Assembly: GCF_002252475.1 (NCBI RefSeq)
Contig: NZ_NNRK01000017.1
Coordinates: 310,001 to 374,000 of the forward strand
Length of the DNA: 64,000 bases
Reading direction: 5' to 3'
From: Brucella rhizosphaerae
GTDB lineage: Bacteria > Pseudomonadota > Alphaproteobacteria > Rhizobiales > Rhizobiaceae
The notes beneath the pieces are model-generated. The model was not told the origin of the DNA, did no database searches, and saw nothing but the letters and a program-made list of their open reading frames with translations. This document shows, piece by piece, positions 43,932 to 53,610 of this stretch (positions are counted from its first letter, which is position 1; the number at the start of each line of letters is the position of its first letter). A program made the position numbers and the translations under genes.

Positions 43932-46900
43932 TCAGGCTTTACCAAAACCGCCGCCGGTTGGCGTTATCACAGTAAAGGCTTCGCCCGGTTCGAGTACTGT
44001 CTGATCGCAATTGCCAAGCACTTCAACAGAGCCATCTTTACGACGCACTTCATTGCGTCCGGTTTGGCCGGGTTCGCCGCCCTCCAGACCAAAAGGCGCC
44101 ACGCGGCGGTGACCGGACAGGATGGCGAAGTCGAGTGTCTTAAGCGCGCGGATCGTGCGCTTTGTGCCATCGCCTGCATGCCATTTTCCCTTACCGCCAG
44201 AGCCTTCACGGACATGGAAGTCTTCAAGCAGTACCGGGAAGCGTGTTTCCAGAATTTCCGGATCGGTGAGGCGTGAATTGGTCATATGCGTATGAACCGC
44301 ATCGGCACCATTGAAGCCCGGACCAGCGGGAGCACCCGAGCAGATGGTTTCATAATACTGATACTCGTCATTACCGAATGTCAGATTGTTCATGGTGCCT
44401 TGCGCTGCCGCCATTGCCTTCGTCGCACCAAACAGACAGTTGGTAACGGCCTGACTGACTTCCACATTGCCTGCAACAACTGCTGCCGGGAAACGCGGCG
44501 AAAGCATCGAGCCTTGCGGAACGATAATCCTGATCGGACGCAGGCAACCGGCATTCATCGGAATGTCGCCCTCAACAAGCACACGGAACACGTAAAGTAC
44601 CGCGGCGCGTGTTACGGGTTCTGGCGCATTGAAGTTGTCCGGACGCTGCTCTGAGGTGCCTGTGAAATCGACCGTTGCTTCGCGCTTATCGCGATCGATT
44701 GTGACGCGAACTTCGATCTGGCAACCCTGATCCATTTCGTATGTGAAATGACCGTCTGGTAGCTTATCGAGTACGCGGCGCACACTTTCAGCCGCATTGT
44801 CCTGAACATGGCCCATATACGCTTTGACGACATCTTCGCCAAAGAGGTCAATGATCTTTTTAAGCTCAGCCACGCCCTTTTCATTGGCAGCAATCTGCGC
44901 TTTCAAATCGTTGACGTTCTGCGTGAGGTTGCGCACAGGGTAGGTGGCGCCTGTCAGAAGTGTTGACAGAGCATCTTCGCTGAAAGTGCCGCGATCAACC
45001 AGCTTGAAGTTGTCGATATAGACGCCTTCCTGCTCAATATTAACTGCCAGCGGCGACATTGAACCGGGCGCAATACCACCGATGTCGGCATGGTGACCAC
45101 GGCTGGCAACCCAGAACCGAATTTCACGATTTTCATCGTCGAACACCGGCGTGCAGACGGTCAGATCGGGAAGATGCGTACCGCCATTGTAAGGCGCGTT
45201 GATCAGGAATACGTCACCCGGCTTGATATCCCTGTTCTCGCGGATAGCCGTTGCAACCGATGCGTCCATGGAGCCAAGATGCACTGGCATATGCGGCGCG
45301 TTAGCGACCAGATTGCCTTCTGCATCGAACACGGCGCAGGAGAAATCAAGACGTTCCTTGATGTTGACCGAATAAGCCGTGTTCTGGAGCGTTACGCCCA
45401 TCTGTTCAGCAATCGACATGAAGAGATTGTTGAAAATCTCAAGCATGACCGGATCGGCTTCTGTACCAATCGCAGTGCGCAGAGGGAGCGCCTTGATACG
45501 TGTCAGAACGACATGATCGTGCTGGGTCAGGCGTGCCTGCCAGCCATCTTCAATCACAATCGTCTGGTTCTTTTCGATGATGATCGCAGGGCCGGTAACA
45601 GTCTGGCCACGCTGGATCTTCTCGCGAAGAACAACGCCTGCTTCATGGAATTCGCCATGCGAGAAGAAGCGCGAGCGCTTCGCGGTTTCTGCTTCCAGAT
45701 CGCTTTCGAGAGGCAGGCTCGTTTCCGTTTCGCCCGCACCACCGCCAACTGCTTCGACTTCAACGGCATCGATGACCAATGCCTTATTTTCAGCTATGAA
45801 GCCAAAACGACGCTTATGGGCGATTTCAAACTCAGAACGCAAACGTTCGGCGTTATCTTCAGCAGGGAAAGTGGCTTCAATAGAGAGAACTGTATCCGTA
45901 CCGGCATAGCGGATATGCGCGCGCAGATGCCGCTTGATGGCATCGGTTTCGATGCCTTGTGTCGTGAGTTCCGCCACACATTCCTGTGCCAGTTCTTCGC
46001 CAAGCGTATTGAGCGCTGCGGGTGCGGAAGCATCCAGCGATACGCCAAGCGCCTTTTGACGGGTTGCACGAATATCTGCCAAGCCCATGCCGTATGCCGA
46101 AAGCAGACCCGACATTGGATGAAGAAGAATATTCTTCATGCCAAGTGCGTCGGCCACGAGGCAGGCATGCTGGCCGCCAGCACCACCAAAGCAGCTCAAC
46201 GCATAACGGGTGACATCATAGCCGCGTTGCACGGAGATTTTCTTGATCGCCTCGACCATATTGGCCACTGCAATGCGGATAAAACCATCTGCAACAGCCT
46301 CCGGTGAACGACCGTCGCCAATTTCAGCGGCCAAGGTCGTGAACAGCTCACGCACCCGTTCGACATCGAGCGGCTGATTCTGTTCAGGTCCAAAAATCGC
46401 CGGGAAATAATCCGGGATCAGTTTACCGAGCATGACATTGGCATCTGTTACAGCAAGCGGTCCACCGTTGCGATAGCAAGCGGGGCCGGGGTTCGCACCA
46501 GCCGAATCTGGTCCAACGCGGAAGCGTCCCGCGTCATAATGCAGGATCGATCCGCCGCCAGCTGCAACCGTATGAATCAGCATCATCGGAGCGCGGACGC
46601 GCACGCCTGCGACTTCTGTTTCGAAGGCGCGTTCATATTCGCCATCAAAATGGGCGACGTCGGTAGACGTGCCGCCCATATCAAAGCCGATGACCTGTCC
46701 GAAACCAGCCGTCTCGCCGGTACGAGCAAGGCCAACAACACCGCCGGCCGGACCGGACAGAATTGCATCCTTGCCCTGAAACAGATCGGCAGCGGTAAGG
46801 CCGCCCGACGACATCATGAACATGACGCGGGCGCCGGTGCGTTCAACGTCGAGTTCATTGGAAACCTGTGCCACATAGCGACGAAGAACAGGTGAAAGAT

Positions 46901-47552
46901 AAGCGTCTACCACGGTGGTATCGCCACGCCCGACCAGCTTGATAAGCGGCGAGACTTCGTGGCTGACAGATACTTGTTCAAAACCAATCTCGCGGGCAAT
47001 GCGAGCGATTTCAGCCTCATGCGCCGGAAACTTGTAGGCATGCATGAGCGCAATTGCAATCGACTTATAGCCCTGTTCTTTAAGAGATTGCAGAACAGCT
47101 TCAGCCTCAGCAGGATCGAGCGCATTCTCGACTGTGCCATCTGCACGAACGCGTTCATTTAGCTCGGTCACACTGTCATAGAGTGCCTCAGGCTTGATGA
47201 TTTCGGTCGCAAAGATGTTTTTGCGTTCCTGATAACCGATGCGCAGAGCGTCACGAAAGCCCTTGGTTGTGATAAGCGCCAGCCGTTCGCCCTTGCGCTC
47301 CAGCAGCGCATTAGTCGCAACGGTCGTTCCCATGCGCACTTCGCCAATCAGCCCGGCAGGCACTGGCTCACCGGTTGCGAGACCAAGATGCAAACGGATG
47401 CCGTGAACGGCTGCATCCTTATAGGCTGATGGATTTTCGGAGAGAACCTTGCGTGCATGAAGAGTGCCCTGCGGGTCGCGTCCAATGACGTCGGTGAATG
47501 TGCCGCCACGGTCGATCCAGAAGTCCCACACCCCGCTTCCCGTTCCGCTCAT
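43932..47552 (-). CDS. 5-oxoprolinase (ATP-hydrolysing), fused HyuA-HyuB form
   Basis: 1206 residues. The N-terminal half is a HyuA-type ATPase domain beginning [16 protein letters not shown], with [33 protein letters not shown] and [16 protein letters not shown]. The C-terminal half is a HyuB domain ([47 protein letters not shown] at the end). The single-chain fusion and length match eukaryotic-type 5-oxoprolinase, which opens pyroglutamate to glutamate using ATP; a hydantoinase/acetone-carboxylase-like role is less likely. ATG 47552 follows GGGAG 9 bases upstream; the frame is open to 47627, but that part overlaps the divergent operator. Confidence 0.85.
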   Translation of the reverse strand: MSGTGSGVWDFWIDRGGTFTDVIGRDPQGTLHARKVLSENPSAYKDAAVHGIRLHLGLATGEPVPAGLIGEVRMGTTVATNALLERKGERLALITTKGFRDALRIGYQERKNIFATEIIKPEALYDSVTELNERVRADGTVENALDPAEAEAVLQSLKEQGYKSIAIALMHAYKFPAHEAEIARIAREIGFEQVSVSHEVSPLIKLVGRGDTTVVDAYLSPVLRRYVAQVSNELDVERTGARVMFMMSSGGLTAADLFQGKDAILSGPAGGVVGLARTGETAGFGQVIGFDMGGTSTDVAHFDGEYERAFETEVAGVRVRAPMMLIHTVAAGGGSILHYDAGRFRVGPDSAGANPGPACYRNGGPLAVTDANVMLGKLIPDYFPAIFGPEQNQPLDVERVRELFTTLAAEIGDGRSPEAVADGFIRIAVANMVEAIKKISVQRGYDVTRYALSCFGGAGGQHACLVADALGMKNILLHPMSGLLSAYGMGLADIRATRQKALGVSLDASAPAALNTLGEELAQECVAELTTQGIETDAIKRHLRAHIRYAGTDTVLSIEATFPAEDNAERLRSEFEIAHKRRFGFIAENKALVIDAVEVEAVGGGAGETETSLPLESDLEAETAKRSRFFSHGEFHEAGVVLREKIQRGQTVTGPAIIIEKNQTIVIEDGWQARLTQHDHVVLTRIKALPLRTAIGTEADPVMLEIFNNLFMSIAEQMGVTLQNTAYSVNIKERLDFSCAVFDAEGNLVANAPHMPVHLGSMDASVATAIRENRDIKPGDVFLINAPYNGGTHLPDLTVCTPVFDDENREIRFWVASRGHHADIGGIAPGSMSPLAVNIEQEGVYIDNFKLVDRGTFSEDALSTLLTGATYPVRNLTQNVNDLKAQIAANEKGVAELKKIIDLFGEDVVKAYMGHVQDNAAESVRRVLDKLPDGHFTYEMDQGCQIEVRVTIDRDKREATVDFTGTSEQRPDNFNAPEPVTRAAVLYVFRVLVEGDIPMNAGCLRPIRIIVPQGSMLSPRFPAAVVAGNVEVSQAVTNCLFGATKAMAAAQGTMNNLTFGNDEYQYYETICSGAPAGPGFNGADAVHTHMTNSRLTDPEILETRFPVLLEDFHVREGSGGKGKWHAGDGTKRTIRALKTLDFAILSGHRRVAPFGLEGGEPGQTGRNEVRRKDGSVEVLGNCDQTVLEPGEAFTVITPTGGGFGKA

Positions 47553-47617
47553 TCTAGGCTCCCTCGTGCATGAAGATAGTGTATTTCTAAATCTTTTCAG
47601 AATTTCATACTCCCACT

Positions 47618-47638
47618 TTATTGACAAAATGTCGATAA
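47618..47638. promoter_or_regulatory. Divergent dyad operator, likely MarR-family target
   Basis: TTATTGACA-AAA-TGTCGATAA: nine-base arms with one mismatch around a 3-base centre. It includes TTGACA (47621-47626), which can be the -35 of the marR operon. Size and symmetry fit a MarR dimer. Placed between oxoprolinase and marR, it could regulate both directions. Confidence 0.7.
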
Positions 47639-47679
47639 GATGGTGACATAAAATTCACATAAATAAGGGAGCAGCAATA

Positions 47680-48276
47680 ATGGGGAATAAGAGAGACTCG
47701 GAAATAGCGGCAGAAATGCCAGAGCAGGGCTTCGATGAAGTTTCTCTGCCAAAGCATCTGCGTTCTGTTGCTTCTCTCGGTCCTATTGTTTCGTCTGCCC
47801 ATCTCGCCGAAGGCGGCTCTCCCGGTATGTCCGAGGTAGAATATGGCCTTATTCTGGCATCACATGCTTTCTCACGCTGGATGGTTCGCTGCATGGCGGC
47901 AGCGGGTTTGCCAGGGCTTTCTCCCATTGAAGTGCTGATCCTGCATTCGATCCGCCATCGCGGACGCGAGAAGAAGCTCGCAGATATCTGCCTTGTGCTG
48001 GATATCGAAGACACGCACATCGCAACTTACGCTATCCGTAAGCTGGAAAAGGCCGGGCTGCTGACAACCGGCAAGGCATCCAAGGAAAAGACGGTCAAGA
48101 TCACGGAGAAGGGTGCGGAAGCCTGCGCCCGCTATGCGCAAATCCGCGAACGTCTCCTCGTCGATTCCACAGCGAATGCTCGTCCATCGGAAGAGACCTT
48201 GTCTGAAGTGGCAGCGCTGTTGCGTTTCATGTCCGGTGCATTCAATCAGGCCACACGGTCTGCCATCACGTTATAA
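47680..48276 (+). CDS. MarR/winged-helix family transcriptional regulator
   Basis: A 198-residue regulator with a winged HTH (GLSPIEVLILHSIRHRGREK, then LADICLVLDIEDTHIATYAI as recognition helix, and LEKAGLLTTGKASKEKTVKI as wing). The N-terminal 60 residues are an unusual extension. This resembles the family annotated as predicted MarR-like DNA-binding protein with winged helix in proteobacteria. SD AAGGGAG is optimal. It is first in the peptide-transport operon and divergent from 5-oxoprolinase, so it is the likely local repressor. Confidence 0.82.
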   Translation: MGNKRDSEIAAEMPEQGFDEVSLPKHLRSVASLGPIVSSAHLAEGGSPGMSEVEYGLILASHAFSRWMVRCMAAAGLPGLSPIEVLILHSIRHRGREKKLADICLVLDIEDTHIATYAIRKLEKAGLLTTGKASKEKTVKITEKGAEACARYAQIRERLLVDSTANARPSEETLSEVAALLRFMSGAFNQATRSAITL

Positions 48277-48289
48277 GAGAGTTACGCTT

Positions 48290-50137
48290 TTGAACGGAAC
48301 CGAGTTGAACTTATCTGTTTCAAAACCTCTGCTGACGGTCGAGGGCCTCAGTGTCGAATTCGGCTCCAGTCGAGTGGTCGACGATCTCAGCTTTTCTGTC
48401 GCGCCCGGACGCACTTTGGCAGTTGTGGGTGAATCGGGTTCGGGCAAGTCGATCACGTCTCTCTCGATCATGCGGCTCGCCGACATGAGCGGCGCAAAAT
48501 TTCCTGCCGGGCGCATTCTTTTCAATGGGCCTGATGGCGAACGGGACCTTCTGAAAGCCGATCAGAAAGCCATGCGCGGTATCCGCGGCAAAGACATTGC
48601 GATGATCTTTCAGGAGCCGATGACATCGCTCAATCCGGTCTTCACTATCGGCAATCAGCTTTGCGAAGTGCTGATGCTGCATGAAGGCACGTCGAAGAGC
48701 GCGTCTCTGGCCGAAAGCAAACGATTGCTGGAAATGGTGCGGTTGCCTGATGCGGAAGGGCTGCTCAAGCGCTATCCGCATCAGCTTTCAGGCGGTATGC
48801 GCCAGCGCGTAATGATTGCGATGGCACTTGCATGTCGTCCTAAGCTTCTGATCGCCGATGAGCCGACAACGGCGCTTGACGTGACCATTCAGGCGCAGAT
48901 TCTGCATATTATTAAGGACTTGCAGAAAGAGCTTGAAATGGCTGTCATTTTCATCACGCACGACATGGGCGTGGTGGCAGAAATGGCCGATGATGTCGTC
49001 GTGATGTGGAAAGGCAATAAGGTCGAAGAGGGGCCGGTGGGCCGTATCTTTGAAGCACCTCAGCACCCTTACACACAGACACTTCTGTCTGCCGTTCCCA
49101 AGCTTGGCAGCATGACAGGCGAAGCCTTCCCGAAGCGCATGCCAGTCATGATGATGCGTGATGGCATTCCTGTTCTTTCTGGCGAGGAACGCATTCAGGA
49201 TACGGCGAGCTATAGCGACAAGCCGCTATTGGCTGTTGACGATCTTTATGTGCGCTTTCCGATCAAGAAGAACCTTTTCGGTAAAACCACCCATGTCTGC
49301 AACGCCGTATCGAAAGTGAGTTTCGATATCTATCCCGGCGAAACGCTGGCGCTCGTTGGCGAGTCCGGTTCAGGCAAGTCGACCATTGGGCGCACGATCC
49401 AGCAGCTTCAGTCGCCGCTGGCTGGTGATATCCGTTTTAACGGAAAAGCCTATTCTCAGATGAGCTCTTCCGAGCGCTATGCAATGCGCCGTGAAGTTCA
49501 GTATATTTTTCAGGACCCGTTCGCATCTCTCGATCCGCGCAAGACAGTCGGATTTTCAATCGCCGAGCCCATCCGTACTCACGGCCTTCTCGATAACAGC
49601 AAGGCCATTAATGCACGCGTGCACGAATTGCTTGAGCGCGTAGGTCTCGGATCAGAATATGCATCGCGTTACCCGCATGAGTTCTCTGGTGGACAACGTC
49701 AGCGCATCTGTATTGCGCGTGCTCTGGCCTCGAAGCCCAAACTGATCATCGCCGACGAAGCGCTGTCCGCACTCGACGTTTCCATTCAGGCTCAGGTCAT
49801 CAATCTGTTCATGGACCTGCAGAAAGAACATGGACTGGCCTATCTCTTCATCAGCCATGACATGGCTGTGGTCGAAAAAATGAGCCACCGCGTTGCTGTT
49901 CTGTATCTGGGACAAATCATGGAACTCGGTTCGCGCAGGCAGGTTTTCGAGACACCATCGCATCCTTATACGCAGCGTCTGTTGTCGGCTGTTCCTGTTG
50001 CCGATCCCTCGGTTCGGACTGAGCGCGCTGCATTGGAAGGCGAAATTCCAAGCACCACGCGTCGTATCGATGACAAGCCGACAATCTATAATCATCGCGA
50101 GGTTGCGTCCGGGCATTTCGTCGCCGAAAGCGCCTGA
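48290..50137 (+). CDS. Oligopeptide ABC transporter ATP-binding protein, two ATPase domains fused (DppD-DppF / GsiA type)
   Basis: About 615 residues with two nucleotide-binding domains in tandem. First: [57 protein letters not shown]. Second: [57 protein letters not shown]. In the second domain Walker B is followed by Glu-Ala instead of Glu-Pro. The start is TTG 48290, 13 bases after the marR stop, with SD AAGAGAG; an upstream in-frame ATG at 48113 lies deep inside marR and is rejected. Confidence 0.88.
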   Translation: MNGTELNLSVSKPLLTVEGLSVEFGSSRVVDDLSFSVAPGRTLAVVGESGSGKSITSLSIMRLADMSGAKFPAGRILFNGPDGERDLLKADQKAMRGIRGKDIAMIFQEPMTSLNPVFTIGNQLCEVLMLHEGTSKSASLAESKRLLEMVRLPDAEGLLKRYPHQLSGGMRQRVMIAMALACRPKLLIADEPTTALDVTIQAQILHIIKDLQKELEMAVIFITHDMGVVAEMADDVVVMWKGNKVEEGPVGRIFEAPQHPYTQTLLSAVPKLGSMTGEAFPKRMPVMMMRDGIPVLSGEERIQDTASYSDKPLLAVDDLYVRFPIKKNLFGKTTHVCNAVSKVSFDIYPGETLALVGESGSGKSTIGRTIQQLQSPLAGDIRFNGKAYSQMSSSERYAMRREVQYIFQDPFASLDPRKTVGFSIAEPIRTHGLLDNSKAINARVHELLERVGLGSEYASRYPHEFSGGQRQRICIARALASKPKLIIADEALSALDVSIQAQVINLFMDLQKEHGLAYLFISHDMAVVEKMSHRVAVLYLGQIMELGSRRQVFETPSHPYTQRLLSAVPVADPSVRTERAALEGEIPSTTRRIDDKPTIYNHREVASGHFVAESA

Positions 50138-50147
50138 CCAACCAAAA

Positions 50148-50206
50148 TACTTTCGTCGCATTATCCCACGCAAACCTCTTCAAATTTTTGCCGGAAATGC
50201 TCCATC
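50148..50206. repeat. Intergenic palindromic repeat, family A
   Basis: On the minus strand GAGCATTTCCGGCAAAAATT ... GAGGTTTGCGTGGGATAATG: the same layout as other family A copies. It fills the 89-base gap between ATPase and binding-protein genes within this operon. Confidence 0.65.
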
Positions 50207-50226
50207 AAACCCAAAGGGGAAAAATA

Positions 50227-51756
50227 ATGATAAAGAAAACACTGAAAGCCGCTCTGCTGGCTTCCGCTCTGTCAGCGGCTGTGTTTGCGTCTGCTCCGGC
50301 TTTCGCCGCTGGCAAACTGACCATTTCATCGCCGCAGGACCCGGGCAGCTGGGATCCTATTGATACGTTTCTCGTTAACTGGGCGTCGGTTGCCACCAAT
50401 ATTTTCGACGGTCTGGTTTATCGCGGTCCTGACCTGAAAATCGTACCGGGTTTGGCAACTTCATGGGAAGAGCTCGACGAAGGCAAGCGCATTCGCTTCA
50501 CCTTGCGTGAAGGTGTAAAGTTTCATGATGGCGAGCCATTCAATGCAGAAGCTGTGAAATTCACCTTTGAGCGTTTGCTCGGTGATGATGGCGCGAAAGG
50601 TCCGCAGCGCTCCAACTATCTCGCAATCGAAAAGGTTGAAGTTATCGACGACAAGACTGTCGACTTCCACTTAAAGACACCTGATCCGGTCCTGATCACC
50701 AAGCTCGCCGGTTATGGCGCGATGATCGTTCCGCCGAAATATATCACCGAAAAGGGTGATGACTATTTCAATACGCATCCAGTTGGTACTGGCCCATTCA
50801 AGTTCGTTTCTTATGAGCCGAAGGTAAACATCAAGCTCGAAGCTTTCGCTGACCATTGGGGCGGCGCACCTAAGCTGTCGAAAGTTGAATATCGCTTCAT
50901 CACGGAGCCATCGACTGCTGTCGCCGAACTGCAGGCTGGCCGCGTTGATCTCGTTATTCCGCCAACAATTCCAATTGGCATGATACCAACGATTGAAGGC
51001 GATCCGAAGCTGGAACTCCTAACCACCTCGGGTCCAACAGTTTACGCTCTGCGTTTCAACACTGCTGATGGTATCACCAAGGATGAACGCGTCCGCAAGG
51101 CGCTCATCATGGCTGTGGATCGCGATGCGATCATTCAGTCGATCCTCGCAGGACAGGCTGAAGCCATTGCGAGTTTCCAGGGTTCGCTTTCGTTTGGTTT
51201 TGATCCAGACATGAAGCCGCTGCCTTACGATCCGGAACAGGCAAAGAAATTGCTGGAAGAAGCAGGCGTGCAGCCGGGCGCGACAGTGCAGATTGACGTG
51301 CGTGGTCAGGATGCAAGCTTCAACGAAGTTGCACAGGCAGTCGCAAGCTTCCTGCAGATGGTTGGCATCAATGCGACCATCAAGCCTTATGACACCAACG
51401 TTCTGCTCAACGACATCATTCCGCAGGGCAAGACCGGCGCAATGTTCCAGCAGGCCTGGGGCGGCTGGACCTTCGATTACGATAACACTGCTTACTCGAT
51501 GTATCATTCGGGCGAAAAGTGGAACCCGTACGATAAGGACGAAAAGCTCGACAAGATGCTGGAAGCACAGCGTTCGGTTCTCGACCGTGGCGAGCGTGAA
51601 AAGTTGCTTCAGGAAATCGCACATTACGCAGCTGACCGGGCTCTGGAAATGCCATTGTACAACCTGAAGGCAATCTTCGGCGTCAACAAGCGCGTGAAGA
51701 ATTTCGTTCCCGTTCCAGACAGCCGTCTGCGTCTGACCGACGTAACTGTTGAGTAG
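50227..51756 (+). CDS. Peptide ABC transporter substrate-binding protein (SBP family 5)
   Basis: A 509-residue periplasmic binding protein with signal peptide (LLASALSAAVFASAPAFA). Family 5 landmarks: LVYRGPDLKIVPGLATSWEE, FTLREGVKFHDGEPFNAEAV, PVGTGPFKFVSYEP, VRKALIMAVDRDAII, YALRFNTADGITKDERVRKA. It binds di/oligopeptides, glutathione-like peptides or other ligands. The neighbours (oxoprolinase, carboxypeptidase) suggest a peptide containing pyroglutamyl or gamma-glutamyl units (inference). ATG 50227 follows AAAGGGGA. Confidence 0.88.
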   Translation: MIKKTLKAALLASALSAAVFASAPAFAAGKLTISSPQDPGSWDPIDTFLVNWASVATNIFDGLVYRGPDLKIVPGLATSWEELDEGKRIRFTLREGVKFHDGEPFNAEAVKFTFERLLGDDGAKGPQRSNYLAIEKVEVIDDKTVDFHLKTPDPVLITKLAGYGAMIVPPKYITEKGDDYFNTHPVGTGPFKFVSYEPKVNIKLEAFADHWGGAPKLSKVEYRFITEPSTAVAELQAGRVDLVIPPTIPIGMIPTIEGDPKLELLTTSGPTVYALRFNTADGITKDERVRKALIMAVDRDAIIQSILAGQAEAIASFQGSLSFGFDPDMKPLPYDPEQAKKLLEEAGVQPGATVQIDVRGQDASFNEVAQAVASFLQMVGINATIKPYDTNVLLNDIIPQGKTGAMFQQAWGGWTFDYDNTAYSMYHSGEKWNPYDKDEKLDKMLEAQRSVLDRGEREKLLQEIAHYAADRALEMPLYNLKAIFGVNKRVKNFVPVPDSRLRLTDVTVE

Positions 51757-51814
51757 TAACTAATACGGCAAGCCGGTTACATCGGCTTGCCGCAGCATTT
51801 TCGGAGGCGCTCTG

Positions 51815-52738
51815 GTGGCCGGATTTCTCATAAAACGAATTTTGCAGGCGTTGTTTGTGCTTATAGCGATGACGCTGCTTGTCGCATTTGCGATCCGCCT
51901 CACGGGCGATCCGGCACTGATGCTGACGCAAGGTGCTGGCAGCATTACTGAAGCCGATCTTGTGCGCATCCGGGAAGGGCTTGGCCTGAATCAGCCATTC
52001 TTCGTGCAGTACTGGCAGTTCCTCAAAGGTTTGTTCACGCTTGATTTCGGGCGCAGCTTCCTTGGTGGCACCCAGGTTTCAGTTCTTATCGGAAGCGCAC
52101 TGCCTGCAACGCTGATGTTGGCTTTCGCCTCGCTGTTCGTTTCTATCGTGATTTCGGTACCACTTGGTATCAAGGCTGCGGTTTCGCGTGGCAAATGGGC
52201 AGATCAGCTCATCCGTATCTGCTCGCTTGTTGGCCTTTCTTTTCCAAATTTCTGGCTGGCCACCATGCTGGTGCTGTTGTTTGGCATCTATCTGCAATGG
52301 TTGCCGCCGAGCGGTATGAGCGGCATTGCAAGCTTTGTAATGCCAGCCATGACAATGGGTATCATTCTGACAGCAACCAATGTGCGTCTCGTGCGCACCT
52401 CAATGCTCGAAACCCTTCAATCGCAATACATTATGGTCGCCCGTGCCAAGGGCTTGAGCGAGAATAAAGTGCTTTACAAGCACGCGCTACGTAACTGCGC
52501 CATTCCGCTTATCACCTATATCGGACTCCAGTTCGGCGGGCTTCTCGGTGGCATCGTTGTGGTTGAACGCGTGTTCAACTGGCCCGGCATGGGTACGCTT
52601 GCATTTGAAGCCGTCGCAAGTCGCGATTATCCGGTCTTGCAGGCCACAATCGCAATTCTGTCGATGCTGATTATCGGCGTCAATCTTCTGGTAGACATTG
52701 CCTATGGCCTTGTCGATCCGCGCATTCGGACGGAGTAG
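51815..52738 (+). CDS. Peptide ABC transporter permease (DppB type)
   Basis: A 307-residue six-helix permease. It starts GTG 51815 with SD GGAGG 11 bases upstream and the family opening FLIKRILQALFVLIAMTLL. It has a long periplasmic loop after helix 1, and the EAA loop YIMVARAKGLSENKVLYKHA near residue 207, then ERVFNWPGMGTLAFEAV. Pairs with DppC-type 52744-53610. Confidence 0.9.
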   Translation: MAGFLIKRILQALFVLIAMTLLVAFAIRLTGDPALMLTQGAGSITEADLVRIREGLGLNQPFFVQYWQFLKGLFTLDFGRSFLGGTQVSVLIGSALPATLMLAFASLFVSIVISVPLGIKAAVSRGKWADQLIRICSLVGLSFPNFWLATMLVLLFGIYLQWLPPSGMSGIASFVMPAMTMGIILTATNVRLVRTSMLETLQSQYIMVARAKGLSENKVLYKHALRNCAIPLITYIGLQFGGLLGGIVVVERVFNWPGMGTLAFEAVASRDYPVLQATIAILSMLIIGVNLLVDIAYGLVDPRIRTE

Positions 52739-52743
52739 AGCCC

Positions 52744-53610
52744 ATGGCGACGAAAACGGCTTCCAAAACATCAAGCCTCATGTTTTCGCGATTTGCGAGC
52801 CTGGAGTTTGTCATCGGCTTTGCACTGACTGGTGCAATCTGTCTTGCGGTAATATTCTCTGGCTATCTCTTCCCGGCGGGTGCGAATAAAATCGATCTGA
52901 TGGCGCGTCTGACACCACCATTCGTCAATCCAGCGCATATCTTCGGTACGGATCCGCTTGGGCGCGATGTGCTCGCGCGCGTAATCATCGGCGGGAAGAT
53001 TTCGCTCTTCGTTGGTTTCGTTTCAGTGATTGGTTCCGTGGTCATCGGAACGATAATGGGACTGGTGGCAGGTTATTATCGCGGCTTCTGGGACATGGCG
53101 CTCATGCGCTTTGTCGATGTGCAGCTGGCGATGCCGTTCATTCTGCTTGCAATCACCTTCATGGCTATTCTCGGCGGTGGGCTGCTCAATACGATCATTC
53201 TGCTGATTGTTTCGCAATGCGTGCAATATGCCCGACTGGTGCGCGGTTCCGTACTGTCACTGCGTGAACGTGAGTTTATCCTCTCGGCGCGTGCGATTGG
53301 CGTCAAGGACTGGCGCATCATTTTCCAGCATTTGCTGCCCAATTTGCTGGGGCCAATCATCGTTCTGATGACGTTAAATGTCGCCAACAATATTCTATTG
53401 GAATCAAGCCTGACGTTCCTTGGATTTGGTATCGATTCAACCATTCCAAGCTGGGGTGGCATGCTTGCCGATGGCCGCACGTATCTCCAGACAGCATGGT
53501 GGGTAAGCCTCTTCCCCGGTCTTGCAATTCTCTTCACCGTGCTTGGTCTGAACCTTCTGGGTGACTGGCTGCGTGATAGTCTCGACCCAACCGGCAGGAC
53601 ATCCCGATGA
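52744..53610 (+). CDS. Peptide ABC transporter permease (DppC type)
   Basis: A 288-residue permease with FGTDPLGRDVLARVIIGGK, the DppC/OppC signature, and EAA loop FILSARAIGVKDWRIIFQHL near 178, followed by ESSLTFLGFGIDSTIPSWGG. Five bases after the DppB gene, and overlapping the M14 peptidase gene by ATGA at its 3' end. Confidence 0.9.
   Translation: MATKTASKTSSLMFSRFASLEFVIGFALTGAICLAVIFSGYLFPAGANKIDLMARLTPPFVNPAHIFGTDPLGRDVLARVIIGGKISLFVGFVSVIGSVVIGTIMGLVAGYYRGFWDMALMRFVDVQLAMPFILLAITFMAILGGGLLNTIILLIVSQCVQYARLVRGSVLSLREREFILSARAIGVKDWRIIFQHLLPNLLGPIIVLMTLNVANNILLESSLTFLGFGIDSTIPSWGGMLADGRTYLQTAWWVSLFPGLAILFTVLGLNLLGDWLRDSLDPTGRTSR

Noticed and set aside
45090..46307. Long plus-strand frame (405 codons) opposite the 5-oxoprolinase gene
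   Set aside because: Rich in Cys, Arg and His without any domain; it is a shadow of the strongly conserved HyuA-HyuB coding strand.
48113..48289. Upstream extension of the double ATPase from ATG 48113
   Set aside because: It would overlap marR by more than 160 bases, and its translation has no ABC features; TTG 48290 has a good SD.
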